Positions 25,912 through 34,523 of a DNA stretch of 64,000 nt are shown here, one piece after another. The DNA is from JAAYAY01 sp964563135 (GTDB lineage: Bacteria > Planctomycetota > Planctomycetia > Pirellulales > Thermoguttaceae). Within the stretch, counting starts at the first letter, position 1; every line of letters starts with the position of its first letter. A program made the position numbers and the translations under genes. The stretch covers positions 1-64,000 of the forward strand of contig CAZLWV010000026.1 in assembly GCA_964563135.1 (NCBI GenBank). The letters run 5' to 3'. The notes beneath the pieces were generated by a model that was given only the letters and a program-made list of their open reading frames with translations, was not told the DNA's origin and did not search any database.

Positions 25912-27543
25912 ATGCTCCTGCTCGACAACCCGGTGCTCCAGCGCGAACTGCTCGTGAACCTGCGGATGCTCCGCGCGTTTGTGCTGCTGTTTGCCTACGT
26001 GGCGCTGCTTGGCCTGGTTGTGTACGCCGCATGGCCCCAGGCGGACCGGCTCAACCTGACGGAGACCCCCGAGGAGGCTACGCGGCTGATCAACATGTTC
26101 TTCCTGGGGCAGTACGTGCTGCTGTCGTTGATGACGCCGAGTTTCGCTGCCGGGACGATCACGGGGGAGAAGGAGCGGAAGACCTACGAGATGCTGCTGG
26201 CCAGTCCCATGCGGCCAGCGGCGATCGTGACGGGCAAGCTGTTTGCGGCGATGGCTCACCTGGCGGTGCTGGTCTTCTGCTCGCTGCCGATCGTGATGCT
26301 CTGCCTGCCCCTGGGGGGCGTTCACTATTCGGAGGTGCTGGGGACCTACGTGGCCATGGCGGCCTCGGTGATCACCTTCGGCATGATCAGCGTGGCGGCC
26401 AGCAGCTACTTTCCGCGTACGGTGGCGGCCCAACTCGTCTCGTACCTGGTGATTCTTCCGCTGGCTCTGGCCGGCATCCTGTTCTACGACATCTCCCAGG
26501 AGTTTGCCGCCTTCCGCCTGACCGTGCTGGCGGGATTCGTGCCGGCCGGCTGCGTCGCGGTGTGCGCGATGCTGATGACCATGGTCAGCCGCCGGTTGAT
26601 GCACCCTCCCGACGTCGGCGCCGAGGCCCAAGAAGTGGTGGACCTGGACGAGGAACAGCGGGAGGCGATCGGGATGGTGATCCGCAGCGATCAGTTCCCC
26701 GACAACCTCTTCGCTCCCCCGAAGCGGAACGACTTCATGTCGGACACAGTCAACCCGATCTACGACAAGGAGATGCGGAGCGAGCTGTTCGGACACGGGA
26801 CCCTGATGCTGCGGCTGGTGATCCAGCTCAGTATGCTGCTGGCCCTGTTCGTGATGGCCGTATGCCTGTACATCAAACCGTCGTTGGCGCCGTTCTACAC
26901 CAGCTACGTGCTGCTGTTCAACATGCTGGTCGGCCCAGTCTTTTCTGCCGGGAGCATCACCAACGAGCGGGAGCGGCAGACGCTGGAGATCCTGCTGACA
27001 ACCACGCTCTCGCCGTGGCAGATTCTGGCGGGCAAGGTCTATTCGAGCCTGCGGATCTCGGTGGTCCTGACGAGTTTTCTTGTGTGGCCGTTGCTGCTGG
27101 CCTGGTTGCTGCCGCCATGGACGTTCTGGGGCGACACGATCACGATGCTGCTGTACCTGGTGATCATCTTCCTGACCTGCCTGACGACGACGACGCTGGG
27201 GATGTTCTGTTCACTGCTGTGCCGCCGCACGTCGGTGAGTCTGATGGCCGCCTACACGGTCGTGATCGTACTGTTTGCCGTCCCGATTGCGGTGAAGGCG
27301 TTTGCCGATCTCTTCTACCCCACCCATGAACTGACGAAGGCCCTTCGCGAGTTGCTTTTTGTGAGTCCCTTCGCCGCCACGTTCAGCCTGCCCCTGGCGA
27401 GTGTCCCCGATGCGCAGCACGTGGGGACCGGATGGTCGGACCTGACGGCCTTCCTGTTCCTGATCTCCTACCTCGTGGCCGACTTCACGATGATCAGCTC
27501 CATGATCGCCCTCTTCAACCGGCGGTGGCGGGTGGCGATCTGA
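25912..27543 (+). CDS. ABC-2 type permease with two tandem halves
   Basis: 543 residues and about twelve hydrophobic segments. The ABC-2 hallmark loop occurs twice: FAAGTITGEKERKTYEMLLA near residues 80-98 and FSAGSITNERERQTLEILLT near 344-363, each followed by a conserved segment ending in GKL or GKV. This means two permease domains are fused in one chain, where many systems use a homodimer. A charged linker (QEVVDLDEEQREAIGMV) joins them. It is the membrane part of the preceding ATPase. A half copy of a dispersed repeat begins 16 bases after the stop codon. Confidence 0.88.
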   Translation: MLLLDNPVLQRELLVNLRMLRAFVLLFAYVALLGLVVYAAWPQADRLNLTETPEEATRLINMFFLGQYVLLSLMTPSFAAGTITGEKERKTYEMLLASPMRPAAIVTGKLFAAMAHLAVLVFCSLPIVMLCLPLGGVHYSEVLGTYVAMAASVITFGMISVAASSYFPRTVAAQLVSYLVILPLALAGILFYDISQEFAAFRLTVLAGFVPAGCVAVCAMLMTMVSRRLMHPPDVGAEAQEVVDLDEEQREAIGMVIRSDQFPDNLFAPPKRNDFMSDTVNPIYDKEMRSELFGHGTLMLRLVIQLSMLLALFVMAVCLYIKPSLAPFYTSYVLLFNMLVGPVFSAGSITNERERQTLEILLTTTLSPWQILAGKVYSSLRISVVLTSFLVWPLLLAWLLPPWTFWGDTITMLLYLVIIFLTCLTTTTLGMFCSLLCRRTSVSLMAAYTVVIVLFAVPIAVKAFADLFYPTHELTKALRELLFVSPFAATFSLPLASVPDAQHVGTGWSDLTAFLFLISYLVADFTMISSMIALFNRRWRVAI

Positions 27544-27966
27544 GGGACGAGCATGTCTTGCTCTGTCACAGCTTCGTCTTTGGGATGAATGGCGCCGGAT
27601 CTCCTTTCGACGGGCAAGCGACTCCTGGGTTCTGTGGGTGATCAGGCGGCGGGATTCGTCGAGGGGCAGCAGATCGGCGCTCTGGGGCTCGGTTCCCGTC
27701 TTGGTCTGGCAGGTGACAACACCCGGGAGCCAGTCTCGAGCCTCCTGACAGCACTTGGCCGCCGATTGACCGGTTGGGCCGAACTGGAATCCGGAGCCGT
27801 TTGGCGGAAGGCTGTGATGCTGGCTGAGGCGCAACGGCTGAGTGCACGTGGAGGCGACTCCAACGCCATCAACGTGTGGGCTGCTTTCCGGCGGCGGAGG
27901 GAGCCGGTTCGCAGTGCTGGGACAGATTGCCCAATGTCGAAGAATGGCCAGGAAGGACTTTCCTGG
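27544..27966. other. Convergent intergenic region with a partial dispersed repeat
   Basis: Between the ABC permease (plus) and a glycosidase-like gene (minus). The first part (27559-27597) matches the left half of the 74-base inverted-repeat element at 35268. The rest shows no gene; several overlapping short frames have no recognisable features. Confidence 0.55.
27559..27597. repeat. Left half of the 35268-type inverted-repeat element
   Basis: About 39 bases starting TGCTCTGTCACAGCTT and containing TTTGGGATGAATGGCG match 35270-35310 with few changes. The right arm is missing, so this copy is truncated. Like the complete copy, it lies just after a gene end. Confidence 0.65.
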
Positions 27967-29568
27967 TCACTGCACCCCCACCCGGTAAATGTGTACCGCC
28001 AGAGGCTCGAACGGGTCGGCAAACGAGCCTGCGTCGGCCTGGATCGTGCGGTTCTCGTCGACCACGGTGATTGCGCGGCCGAGCTTCAGTCCTTCGATGG
28101 AAAGGACAGCGTCTGCCCGTCGGAACCGCTCGTCGTAGTTGACGGCGAACAGCCAGAGATCGCCAGCATGCTCCTTGGCGAGGACGGCCAGCTTCGTGCC
28201 GTCTGCGGCACGGATCGAGACAGATGGTTTGGCCGGATCGGCAAGGATGGCTGGTGCCAGGCGGGTGATCTGGTCGTTGATCTGGCGGAGGGCTTTGCGG
28301 TTCTCTTCGGGCACACCGAACTGGTCGTAACTTGGCTTCCAGACGTGCGTGAAATACCCAATAGACGTTGCCCCGCCGCAGATCGCCATCCAGGCCTCCG
28401 CGCGGATGTGTTCGGGCTTGACTTCCTTCTGCTGCTCCAGGGCGCCTGTCCACTGGCTTCCTCTGCTCGTTTCGATCCATGCGTAGACCGGCCGGTTACC
28501 CGCCATGGAAGTGAGCAGCTTCGTGGCGTCGTGGACGAGGTAGATCCACTCGGGTTTGTTCCAGCCGTAGATCGGATAGATGTCGTAGCCGACGACGTCG
28601 GAGGCCTGGATGTACTGGGGGTAGAGTTCGTTTCGCTGAGAGTCGGTCCATTTGGCGATTTCCGGGTGGAAATGACCGGTGACGGTCAGAAAGACGGGGC
28701 GAGACGCGTCACTCGCCTTCGTCGACCGGTACCGTTCGAGGGTCGCTGCCGGCTGGGTTCGGGGTTCGTGGCGAGGCGGCGCAAGGAACACGTTCTCTCC
28801 GGCTGCGTTGAAGCCCTCGATCTCGCTGATGGAGCCCCACTGGTTCTCGCCCGGGTGAATCGAGTGGACCGTGAGCGTGAGGTCGCTCAAGGTGAGGGGC
28901 GTATCGAGAGGGAATTCCTGCCGACCCTTTTTCGCCTCCAAGGACGCGCGCAGGATTTCCTTCCCTCCGCTGGAAAACGAGACTTCCCTGGCCACCGCCA
29001 GTCCCGAGGAGACGGTGACCCAGACGGCCAGCTTCTGGACCGTCACCGGCTGTTTGGGCCGAATGGTCACCGATGCCCCTTCGAGCGGGTCGAGAACGGA
29101 CCAGCTATGAGTCACGCCGTCGACCAGCCTCCAAAGGGGAGTACTCGAATTGATCTTGAGCGATTTGGCCGGAATGATCTCGGCATCGCTCGTCTGGTGC
29201 GGCAGATCGGGTTCGTCGTCGTGAATATATCCCAGCAGATTGGGCTGTCCCTTGAGTTGCTCGTCGAAAGGCATCACGCCGTAGAGGCCCGCCTGGTCGA
29301 CCAGTTTCAGAAACTCGGCCGCATTCTTGGTGCCGCTCGAACCGGGCCAGTAGCCAGCCACGGTGTTCATGCCGCACTCCTTCACGACCGGGAACTTACT
29401 GGCGTCGAGGAGCCAGGCCATGATGGGCAGCACGGGCTGGCCGTTGACCCGCAACTCGCGGTTGGGCCCGATCTCGACCTTTTCGATCGGCGGGGGCCCA
29501 TTGGCCGCGACGGCCGCGGAGACTTGCAGGAGCATTGCCAGGGCTATTGCGAACCGATGCCTGGTCAT
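27967..29568 (-). CDS. Secreted TIM-barrel glycoside hydrolase-like protein
   Basis: 533 residues; ATG at 29568 preceded by GGAGGA. The signal peptide ends near AVAA at residue 22. The opening (ELRVNGQPVLPIMAWLLD, then GMNTVAGYW) is typical of GH2/GH5/GH42-type barrels, where the substrate strand starts with a 'G-x-N' motif. Candidate catalytic residues are Glu119 in GYIHDDEPD and a Glu near 362 in VYAWIETSRG. A beta-sandwich-like insert (about 150-260, TVQKLAVWVTVSSGL) interrupts the barrel. The C-terminus resembles a beta-rich cap (LWLFAVNYDERFR). The exact glycosidase family and substrate are not determined. GH43 lies about 0.9 kb upstream on the same strand. Confidence 0.65.
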   Translation of the reverse strand: MTRHRFAIALAMLLQVSAAVAANGPPPIEKVEIGPNRELRVNGQPVLPIMAWLLDASKFPVVKECGMNTVAGYWPGSSGTKNAAEFLKLVDQAGLYGVMPFDEQLKGQPNLLGYIHDDEPDLPHQTSDAEIIPAKSLKINSSTPLWRLVDGVTHSWSVLDPLEGASVTIRPKQPVTVQKLAVWVTVSSGLAVAREVSFSSGGKEILRASLEAKKGRQEFPLDTPLTLSDLTLTVHSIHPGENQWGSISEIEGFNAAGENVFLAPPRHEPRTQPAATLERYRSTKASDASRPVFLTVTGHFHPEIAKWTDSQRNELYPQYIQASDVVGYDIYPIYGWNKPEWIYLVHDATKLLTSMAGNRPVYAWIETSRGSQWTGALEQQKEVKPEHIRAEAWMAICGGATSIGYFTHVWKPSYDQFGVPEENRKALRQINDQITRLAPAILADPAKPSVSIRAADGTKLAVLAKEHAGDLWLFAVNYDERFRRADAVLSIEGLKLGRAITVVDENRTIQADAGSFADPFEPLAVHIYRVGVQ

Positions 29569-29605
29569 TTGTGTGTCCTCCGGTTTGGGACTGTTTCCTC
29601 AGTCG

Positions 29606-30079
29606 CTATTCTGCATCCACCGACACCTTGTTCGTCTTCCGTCCGGTCTTGCGGCTCTTCGCCTTCTTTCCGTCGCGGCGCGAGTCAGTCTTCTTTGCCT
29701 TTGGCGGCGAGGCATCCTCGTGAATGGAAATGTGCACGTTGATTGTGATTCCCGAAAAAAGCCGGATACCCGACAGCAGTTTTGGCCGGTTACCCGACAA
29801 CAACGAAGTCTCCGTCTGGTTGTCGGAAAGCACGTGAGCCTGGTTGTCGCGGGCGATTGACGTGTTGTCCGTGAGCATTCCCATCTTCTCCGGCTGAATC
29901 AGGCCGGATAAGTCTGGAATTTGGAGTCCGTTGACGGCACCGATCAAGCCGAGAAGCCCATCGAGTTTCGATGCGGCGGGTTTCTGCTCCGAATCGTCGG
30001 CGGCCAAGGCCGGCTCCACGGCACCCAGAACAACGGCCAACGCCAGGAGCCGCAGTAATGACGCGAACCGAATTCCCAT
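29606..30079 (-). CDS. Small secreted basic-tailed hypothetical protein
   Basis: 157 residues from the ATG at 30079 (GGGAG upstream); an ATG at 30109 would add ten residues. A signal peptide ends near ALA at about residue 26. The middle is polar with short repeats (LSDNQTETSLLSGNRPKLLS), and the C-terminus is strongly Lys/Arg-rich (PKAKKTDSRRDGKKAKSRKT). No family recognised. It lies 37 bases upstream of the glycosidase-like gene in the same direction and may share its transcript. Confidence 0.6.
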   Translation of the reverse strand: MGIRFASLLRLLALAVVLGAVEPALAADDSEQKPAASKLDGLLGLIGAVNGLQIPDLSGLIQPEKMGMLTDNTSIARDNQAHVLSDNQTETSLLSGNRPKLLSGIRLFSGITINVHISIHEDASPPKAKKTDSRRDGKKAKSRKTGRKTNKVSVDAE

Positions 30080-30471
30080 GGATCGTTTCTCCCACCAGGT
30101 TGTCTGCATTCAGCCGAAGCATGTACTCCACCAAAGATGCGTCGGCGCGGATGGATTGAGTGCCGACGCACGCTCGGTCGATGGGAGTATTCTACTCTCG
30201 GCAAAGGGTGTACTGCCACGTGGCAACCACTCCGACAACCTGACAAATCACACTCTCTGGAGGGGTGTGGTCTTCGCGGGATCTCTGTCGGATTTGCCCT
30301 TACGGGTCCAGAAAAGGATGGCAGGGCAAATAGAACCGCCTGCCTGGCGCAGGACTATGCGTTGCGGACCGAAGACCAGATGGGCGGGAAAATGCGGCTG
30401 GCGATGACGGCGAGGGGGCGTTGCCATTCGATCGGGCCCGAGGCATCACGTTGCTGGACTTGATGGAGCGG
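30080..30471. other. Gene-free region with two inverted repeats
   Basis: Contains a 9-bp stem (30138-30146 TGCGTCGGC with 30162-30170) and another 9-bp stem (30292-30300 ATTTGCCCT with 30323-30331). The string at 30263-30279 is identical over 17 bases to 1226-1242, and ATTTGCC follows at the same kind of distance in both, indicating a dispersed element. No gene is supported. Confidence 0.5.
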
Positions 30472-31392
30472 TCACGGAGCTGCCGGAGCGAGCTGCGGAG
30501 TGCCACGAGTGGCCTGCCCATCGAGTCGGCCTTGCTGGTCGAACTGGAGACGGTCGACGCAGATGAAACGGTCCCACTCGCGGCGGTCGGTTCGCTTCTG
30601 GTGGTAGACGAACCACCACTGGCCCCCCGCGTCACGTATGGCGCAGCCGTGGCCTGGGCCAAAAAGCCCCTCGCCTCGCTCCAGGATCGGATTGTGCTCC
30701 GCCCTGGTGAAAGGGCCAGTGGGGCTGGTGGCTGTGGCATAACCGACGGCGTAGTCGGGCGTATCGGCCCCGGAGCCGCTGTAGAGGAGGTAGTAACGGC
30801 CGGCGTGTTTGATCATCCACGGGCCTTCGGTGACATGTCCGTTACGCGTTTCCCACTCCGACTTGGGATGGAGGGCTTCCGTGGGTTCTCCTTTGGGCTC
30901 GGTGGGACTGGCCATGGGCTGAACCATAATGTGGAAACCGGGTAGCTGGACGTAGAAAAGGTAGAGGGTTCCGTCGTCGTCGCGGAACAGATGGGCGTCG
31001 ATCGAACTGTCGAACAGCTTGTGGCGGATTGTGAACGGTCCCATCGGGCCTCCAGCTTCGGCCACGCCGACTGTCTGACGGGCTGTGTAGTAGAGATAGA
31101 AACGGCCCGACTCCGGGTGTCGCCAAACGTCGGGTGCCCAGACGTGGGGTTGGTCGGGACGGAAGACCACGGGACCCTTCTCCCAGCGGATCAGGTCCCG
31201 CGATGTGTAAACCCGGTAGCCTCGATCACCGTCGACGGCACCCGTGGCGTAGAGGTAGTAGGTTCCCTCGTGGAGGATTACGGCCGGATCGGCGAGGTTC
31301 TCGTCGATCACAGGGTTGCGGTACTCCTGCGCTCCGTGGGCGGCCGCGGCGAGGAGGACGAGCAGTATCAGAATCGGTGTGTGTCGCGACAT
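30472..31392 (-). CDS. Secreted glycoside hydrolase family 43 protein
   Basis: 306 residues from the ATG at 31392 with GGAG upstream. The signal peptide ends at AHG/AQ about residue 21. The three acidic residues of a GH43 five-bladed propeller are in place: Asp35 in NLADPAVI (base), Asp132 in DSSIDAHLF (pKa modulator) and Glu189 in GHVTEGPWMI (acid); GPGHG at 246-250 supplies the propeller-centre His. Family members are arabinanases, arabinofuranosidases or xylosidases; substrate specificity cannot be settled here. The length fits a single catalytic domain without a carbohydrate-binding module. Confidence 0.9.
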   Translation of the reverse strand: MSRHTPILILLVLLAAAAHGAQEYRNPVIDENLADPAVILHEGTYYLYATGAVDGDRGYRVYTSRDLIRWEKGPVVFRPDQPHVWAPDVWRHPESGRFYLYYTARQTVGVAEAGGPMGPFTIRHKLFDSSIDAHLFRDDDGTLYLFYVQLPGFHIMVQPMASPTEPKGEPTEALHPKSEWETRNGHVTEGPWMIKHAGRYYLLYSGSGADTPDYAVGYATATSPTGPFTRAEHNPILERGEGLFGPGHGCAIRDAGGQWWFVYHQKRTDRREWDRFICVDRLQFDQQGRLDGQATRGTPQLAPAAP

Positions 31393-31821
31393 CAGGAAGG
31401 AACTCCGTGGTGGGGGCCAAATGTGGTTTCTGCGGCGCTGCAGGCGAGGTATCCGGTGCGACGACCATGATACCCTGCCTGGACGGCAAAAGTACACTTG
31501 GGACGGGCGAGAAGGTTGGCATCGCTCTGTTGCTGTATCAGCTCGATGCCGATTGACCGGAGAGCTGTCCTGGTGGCTTCGAACAGGATACCTTGCTCGA
31601 GGTTCATGTGCACGAGCACGCTACTGCGGAGTCGGTGTCTTACCGATCGGCCGTGCATGCAGAGTTGCGATTGCGGCTCGGCCGGTAGTGGTCAGCCCGA
31701 CGAGATGGAATTCGTAATTCCGCCAGAACGTTCGGTCAGCGAGGCGGCACCGATTTCCGCATCTCGGTCGGTCTGATAGGATGAAGGAGGGGATACACGA
31801 AACAACCAGGACATTGGTCGA
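31393..31821. other. Divergent intergenic region between GH43 and a small hypothetical gene
   Basis: About 430 bases. Short open frames occur on both strands but none has a ribosome site and recognisable protein features together. GAAGGAGG at about 31783-31790 is too far from the ATG at 31822 to be its ribosome site. No repeat was identified. Confidence 0.45.
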
Positions 31822-32253
31822 ATGCCGCAGATTTTCTCCAAGTACGGGATCACTTTTCTGTATCCCGACAACTGGACCCTCGACGAGCAGGCGGGGGAGG
31901 GGGATACCGAGTCGGCGACCGTGTACAGTCCCGGGGGCGCCTTCTGGTCGGTGAGCGTACATCCGGCGTCGGCTGAGCCCCAGCGCCTGGCCGAGGCGGC
32001 CGTCGGGGCGATGCGAGCGGAATACAGCGGCCTGGAGCACGAGTCTACCTACCAATTGGTGTCGGGCCACAAGGTCCATGGGTTCGATCTGGCCTTCTAC
32101 TATCTGGATCTGACCAACTCCGCCTTCGTGCGCAGCTTCCGTACGCCTGCGGCCACCTATGTTCTGTTCTACCAGGCGGAGGACCGGGAGCTTCGGCAAA
32201 TCGAGCAGGTGTTCGAGGCGATCAGCCAGAGCTTCTTCCGCAGCCTTGACTGA
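31822..32253 (+). CDS. Conserved hypothetical protein (PsbP/Mog1-like small domain)
   Basis: 143 residues, no signal peptide and no membrane span. The sequence (FSKYGITFLYPDNWTLDEQ ... ATVYSPGGAFWSVSVHP ... VHGFDLAFYYLDLTNSAFVR ... TYVLFYQAEDRELRQIE) has the pattern of the PsbP/Mog1/DUF1795 alpha-beta sandwich: 'YP-x-W' near the start, a 'sv-x-v' strand, and a final helix of the form IEQVFEAISQSF. Function unknown. It is followed by an 815-base gene-free stretch with an independent terminator. Confidence 0.65.
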   Translation: MPQIFSKYGITFLYPDNWTLDEQAGEGDTESATVYSPGGAFWSVSVHPASAEPQRLAEAAVGAMRAEYSGLEHESTYQLVSGHKVHGFDLAFYYLDLTNSAFVRSFRTPAATYVLFYQAEDRELRQIEQVFEAISQSFFRSLD

Positions 32254-32422
32254 GATGGCTGGTGCTTGCCGTGTAATATCTACAAAGGGAGCGGCCGGTT
32301 TGAAGGAAGTTCCTTCAACGAGGCAAGGTACGGCTCATACCTGTAAACCCTTGCGAAGGAATGGGTTGCGGAGTTGTCTCGGATTGTTGTGGCGAGTGGC
32401 ACGCCAGTTGCGAAAGGAGTAA

Positions 32423-32717
32423 GGTGCCGTTCAACCCAAGTGACCCAGCGGGCCTTCCGGGTTCCCGCACCCGGGGCCGCTACTTGGACGGTGACCGCAA
32501 AGCAGCCGGACAAGATCTTCGACTGGTGGAATGATGGTCCGGCTGCCTCACCTCTCTGGACCTCTGGACTTTGTGGACCTGACTGGCTGCGAACCTTAGG
32601 CACCGATCGCCATTTTGAGCGATTCCCCGAACGCCGGGCCGAGCCGGTTCTTCGCACGAACGACAATTCGTACCCTCCTCCAAATGCGGTCGCGCCCACC
32701 TGGACGCGACCGCATTT
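32423..32717 (+). ncRNA. Candidate independently terminated structured RNA
   Basis: Consecutive paired segments: a rod with stems GGT/ACC, CCGT/ACGG, CCAAGT/ACTTGG, AGCGG/CCGCT and CCGGGT/ACCCGG (32423-32496, apical loop TCCCGC), then an 8-bp stem AGCCGGAC/GTCCGGCT (32504-32511 with 32537-32544), then a 13-bp terminator stem at 32682-32717. The pairing was found by eye. The rod is not SRP RNA (no GGAA-capped SRP core), and RNase P and tmRNA hallmarks are missing. The 5' end is unknown. Confidence 0.4.
32682..32717 (+). terminator. Strong rho-independent terminator
   Basis: Perfect 13-bp stem AAATGCGGTCGCG (32682-32694) with CGCGACCGCATTT (32705-32717), 10-base loop, followed by CTTTATTCT. 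It lies 430 bases after the nearest upstream stop codon, which is why a separate transcript is suspected. Confidence 0.8.
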
Positions 32718-32944
32718 CTTTATTCTCCTGCAGCCTCTTGCAGCGACACGTGTGTCCGATGGGGGCTCACTCCAGTCACAGGCTGTATCCCCTCTGAAGA
32801 CGGGGGTACTGTGAGAGCTTCGCAGGGATTGGGCGGTTCGGAGCCCAGCGAAACACGCCGGCGCATCCCGCGCTGCTGTTGGAATCACGCCAGGCTGCAA
32901 GAGCGGCTCCAGGGACGTTTTGGATCCCTCGAATGGCCGTCCTC

Positions 32945-32971
32945 TTGCTTGTCTTGCCTGTGTGCTACACT
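32945..32971 (+). promoter_or_regulatory. Candidate promoter for the DUF2582-like gene
   Basis: TTGCTT (32945-32950), a 15-base spacer and TACACT (32966-32971), about 100 bases before the ATG at 33070. The spacing is short, so confidence is low. Confidence 0.25.
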
Positions 32972-33069
32972 TTACCGTCGTACCCGCCTCGGGTTCAGAG
33001 GCTGGGGAAGAAATGCAGTACGCAGCCCCTCACGTTGAACGGCGCAGAAGAACGTCAGGAGGAAATTTG

Positions 33070-33297
33070 ATGGCAGAGAGTGACGCGCCCATTACGTTTG
33101 CGGAACGCATTGGGGAAACCGCCGGCGCAATCTGGCGTTTCCTGGATAGCGAAGGTCCGGCGAGCCTGTCGCAACTGGTCAAGAAGGTGGGCGAGCCCCG
33201 CGACACCGTGATGCAGGGAGTGGGATGGCTGGCCAGGGAGGGCAAGGTGCAGATGAACGAAGAGGGGCGAAAGCGAACGATCTCGCTCTGCCGGTAG
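33070..33297 (+). CDS. Winged helix-turn-helix protein, DUF2582-like
   Basis: 75 residues; start fixed by a perfect AGGAGG seven bases upstream of the ATG at 33070, although the frame is open further upstream. The sequence (IGETAGAIWRFLDSEGPASL, then SQLVKKVGEPRDTVMQGVGW and LAREGKVQMNEEGRKRTISL) is a complete small winged helix, matching the DUF2582 group. Such proteins usually stand alone and may bind nucleic acid; the target is unknown. A hairpin terminator follows at 33324. Confidence 0.82.
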   Translation: MAESDAPITFAERIGETAGAIWRFLDSEGPASLSQLVKKVGEPRDTVMQGVGWLAREGKVQMNEEGRKRTISLCR

Positions 33298-33323
33298 CCG
33301 CCGGATTGGTGGGAGCGCAAAAC

Positions 33324-33368
33324 AAAAGACCACGGGTCGACGATCCGTCGTCGTCCCCATGATCTTTT
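33324..33368 (+). terminator. Terminator-like hairpin after the DUF2582-like gene
   Basis: AAAAGACCACGGG...CGACGA, loop TCCG, TCGTCG...CCCCATGATCTTTT form a long stem with two mismatches, starting 27 bases after the stop codon and ending in a short T-run. The A-rich left base and T-rich right base mean it could act in both directions. Confidence 0.65.
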
Positions 33369-33503
33369 ATCCTGAAACGGGACCTTCATGTCCCGCCCTC
33401 CCGGCAGGCCAAGCCTGTAGAATCAGTATCGGCCAGCAGCGGCGGCGAACTGAAACTGATGCGTCAGATTCTCCGGCTTTCCGGTCCGAGCTACGGCGGA
33501 GGA

Positions 33504-34085
33504 TCATCTCGCCAGCCCGCCGATCTTCCAGGCGGCCGGGTTGAACATCGGGAAGGGGATGCTGGTGGTGTCGGAAGGGCTACTCGACTCGGTGGTCTTA
33601 CTCCCGGGTTCAGGCGCTGGGGGAAGCGGCAAGGGGGGCTCCGGTGCCGCTTCGGGCTTGGGGGCCGGAGCGGGTAGCGGGGCAACCTCGAGTTGGGGGG
33701 CGGGGGTCGGTTGGGGGTCGATGGCCGGTGGCGCGATGACTCGCAGTTCGGTCTCGGCTGTGGCGACCGGCTCGCAGTCCGGCTCGCGGCACTGTCGGCA
33801 GATTGCCGTCGACATGGGAACGCAGGGGCGACATGCGGGCCGGAGGCTGGGGAGTGCCAGTCCCTGGCGTTTCTTCTCGCAATAGCCGGCCCAGACGTCG
33901 TCGCAGCAGTTTGGCTGGCACTGGCAACACCCCGGCTCGAGGGGCTGGGTGCCGTAGCCCGGGGCGGCACAGGGCCCGGCGGCATACAGGTTCACTTTGG
34001 TCTGTTCCGGCGGCGAGTCCGCCGGCGGGGGATCGCCGGCCATGAGGAGGGCAGCGGCGAGAGTCAGAATGGGGGTGATTTGCAT
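33504..34085 (-). CDS. Secreted Cys-rich, Pro-rich hypothetical protein
   Basis: 193 residues from the ATG at 34085, with AGGGA eight bases upstream. A signal peptide or anchor occupies the first 17 residues. The next section is cysteine-rich (PGCCQCQPNCCDDVWAGYCE, then CRPCVPMSTAICRQC) and the C-terminal half is Pro/Ala/Glu-rich and probably disordered. The pattern recalls planctomycete cell-surface Cys-rich proteins, but no named family was recognised. It stands alone on its strand. Confidence 0.65.
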   Translation of the reverse strand: MQITPILTLAAALLMAGDPPPADSPPEQTKVNLYAAGPCAAPGYGTQPLEPGCCQCQPNCCDDVWAGYCEKKRQGLALPSLRPACRPCVPMSTAICRQCREPDCEPVATAETELRVIAPPAIDPQPTPAPQLEVAPLPAPAPKPEAAPEPPLPLPPAPEPGSKTTESSSPSDTTSIPFPMFNPAAWKIGGLAR

Positions 34086-34523
34086 AGATCGTTCCCTGTT
34101 GTCGTGGAAGGGATTCGATGTGAGCACTCGGTGCGATCGGGCAGGACGCAGCGTCGGCCGAAAATCGGGGCGACTGCCACGAAATCATGCGGCCCGATTG
34201 GCGGAAAGCAAACGCGCGCGTTGCATTTTCGCCCACATTCTGCCATTCTGAGGCGTAGGCGGTCGTCGCGAGAGCTAAACGAGCGGCAGTTTGCCCTGGC
34301 GGCAAGGTTTTCCTGGAAGGCAGGCTTTTCCTCGTTTCGCCCACCCGCACACGGAGAACCGTGGCGGGGGTGACAGCGGCTCGAGGCGAGTGGGATATTC
34401 GTGAGCCGCCGATGCCATTGCGGCCCCAGCTATCCCGTGCGGTGGACGGCATTTGCGGGTTACGGGAAGGGCTCAGGGCAGGCGGCGATGCCCTTGTGTT
34501 ATGTCAAGAAGGACTGATGGTGC
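34086..34523. other. Divergent intergenic region
   Basis: Between the Cys-rich protein gene and the ABC ATPase gene. No further gene, strong hairpin or convincing promoter was seen. AAGGA at 34509 may serve as ribosome site for the ATPase. Confidence 0.45.

Larger units (their letters stand above)
32254..33069. other. 815-base gene-free stretch with a candidate ncRNA
   Basis: No protein-like open frame was accepted; the longest (32374-32814, plus) runs straight through a strong terminator and has no recognisable domain. Structures inside are listed separately: a rod-like hairpin (32423-32496), a second hairpin (32504-32544) and a terminator (32682-32717). A perfect 9-bp inverted repeat (TTGAAGGAA-G-TTCCTTCAA) lies at about 32300. 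A possible promoter for the next gene is at 32945-32971. Confidence 0.5.

Noticed and set aside
32423..32717. SRP RNA, RNase P RNA or tmRNA
   Set aside because: The hallmark loops and conserved cores of these RNAs are missing on both strands; the region is kept only as an unassigned candidate RNA.
32374..32814. 146-codon plus-strand frame in the gene-free stretch
   Set aside because: It runs through a perfect terminator hairpin, has no recognisable domain, and its composition is unlike neighbouring genes.
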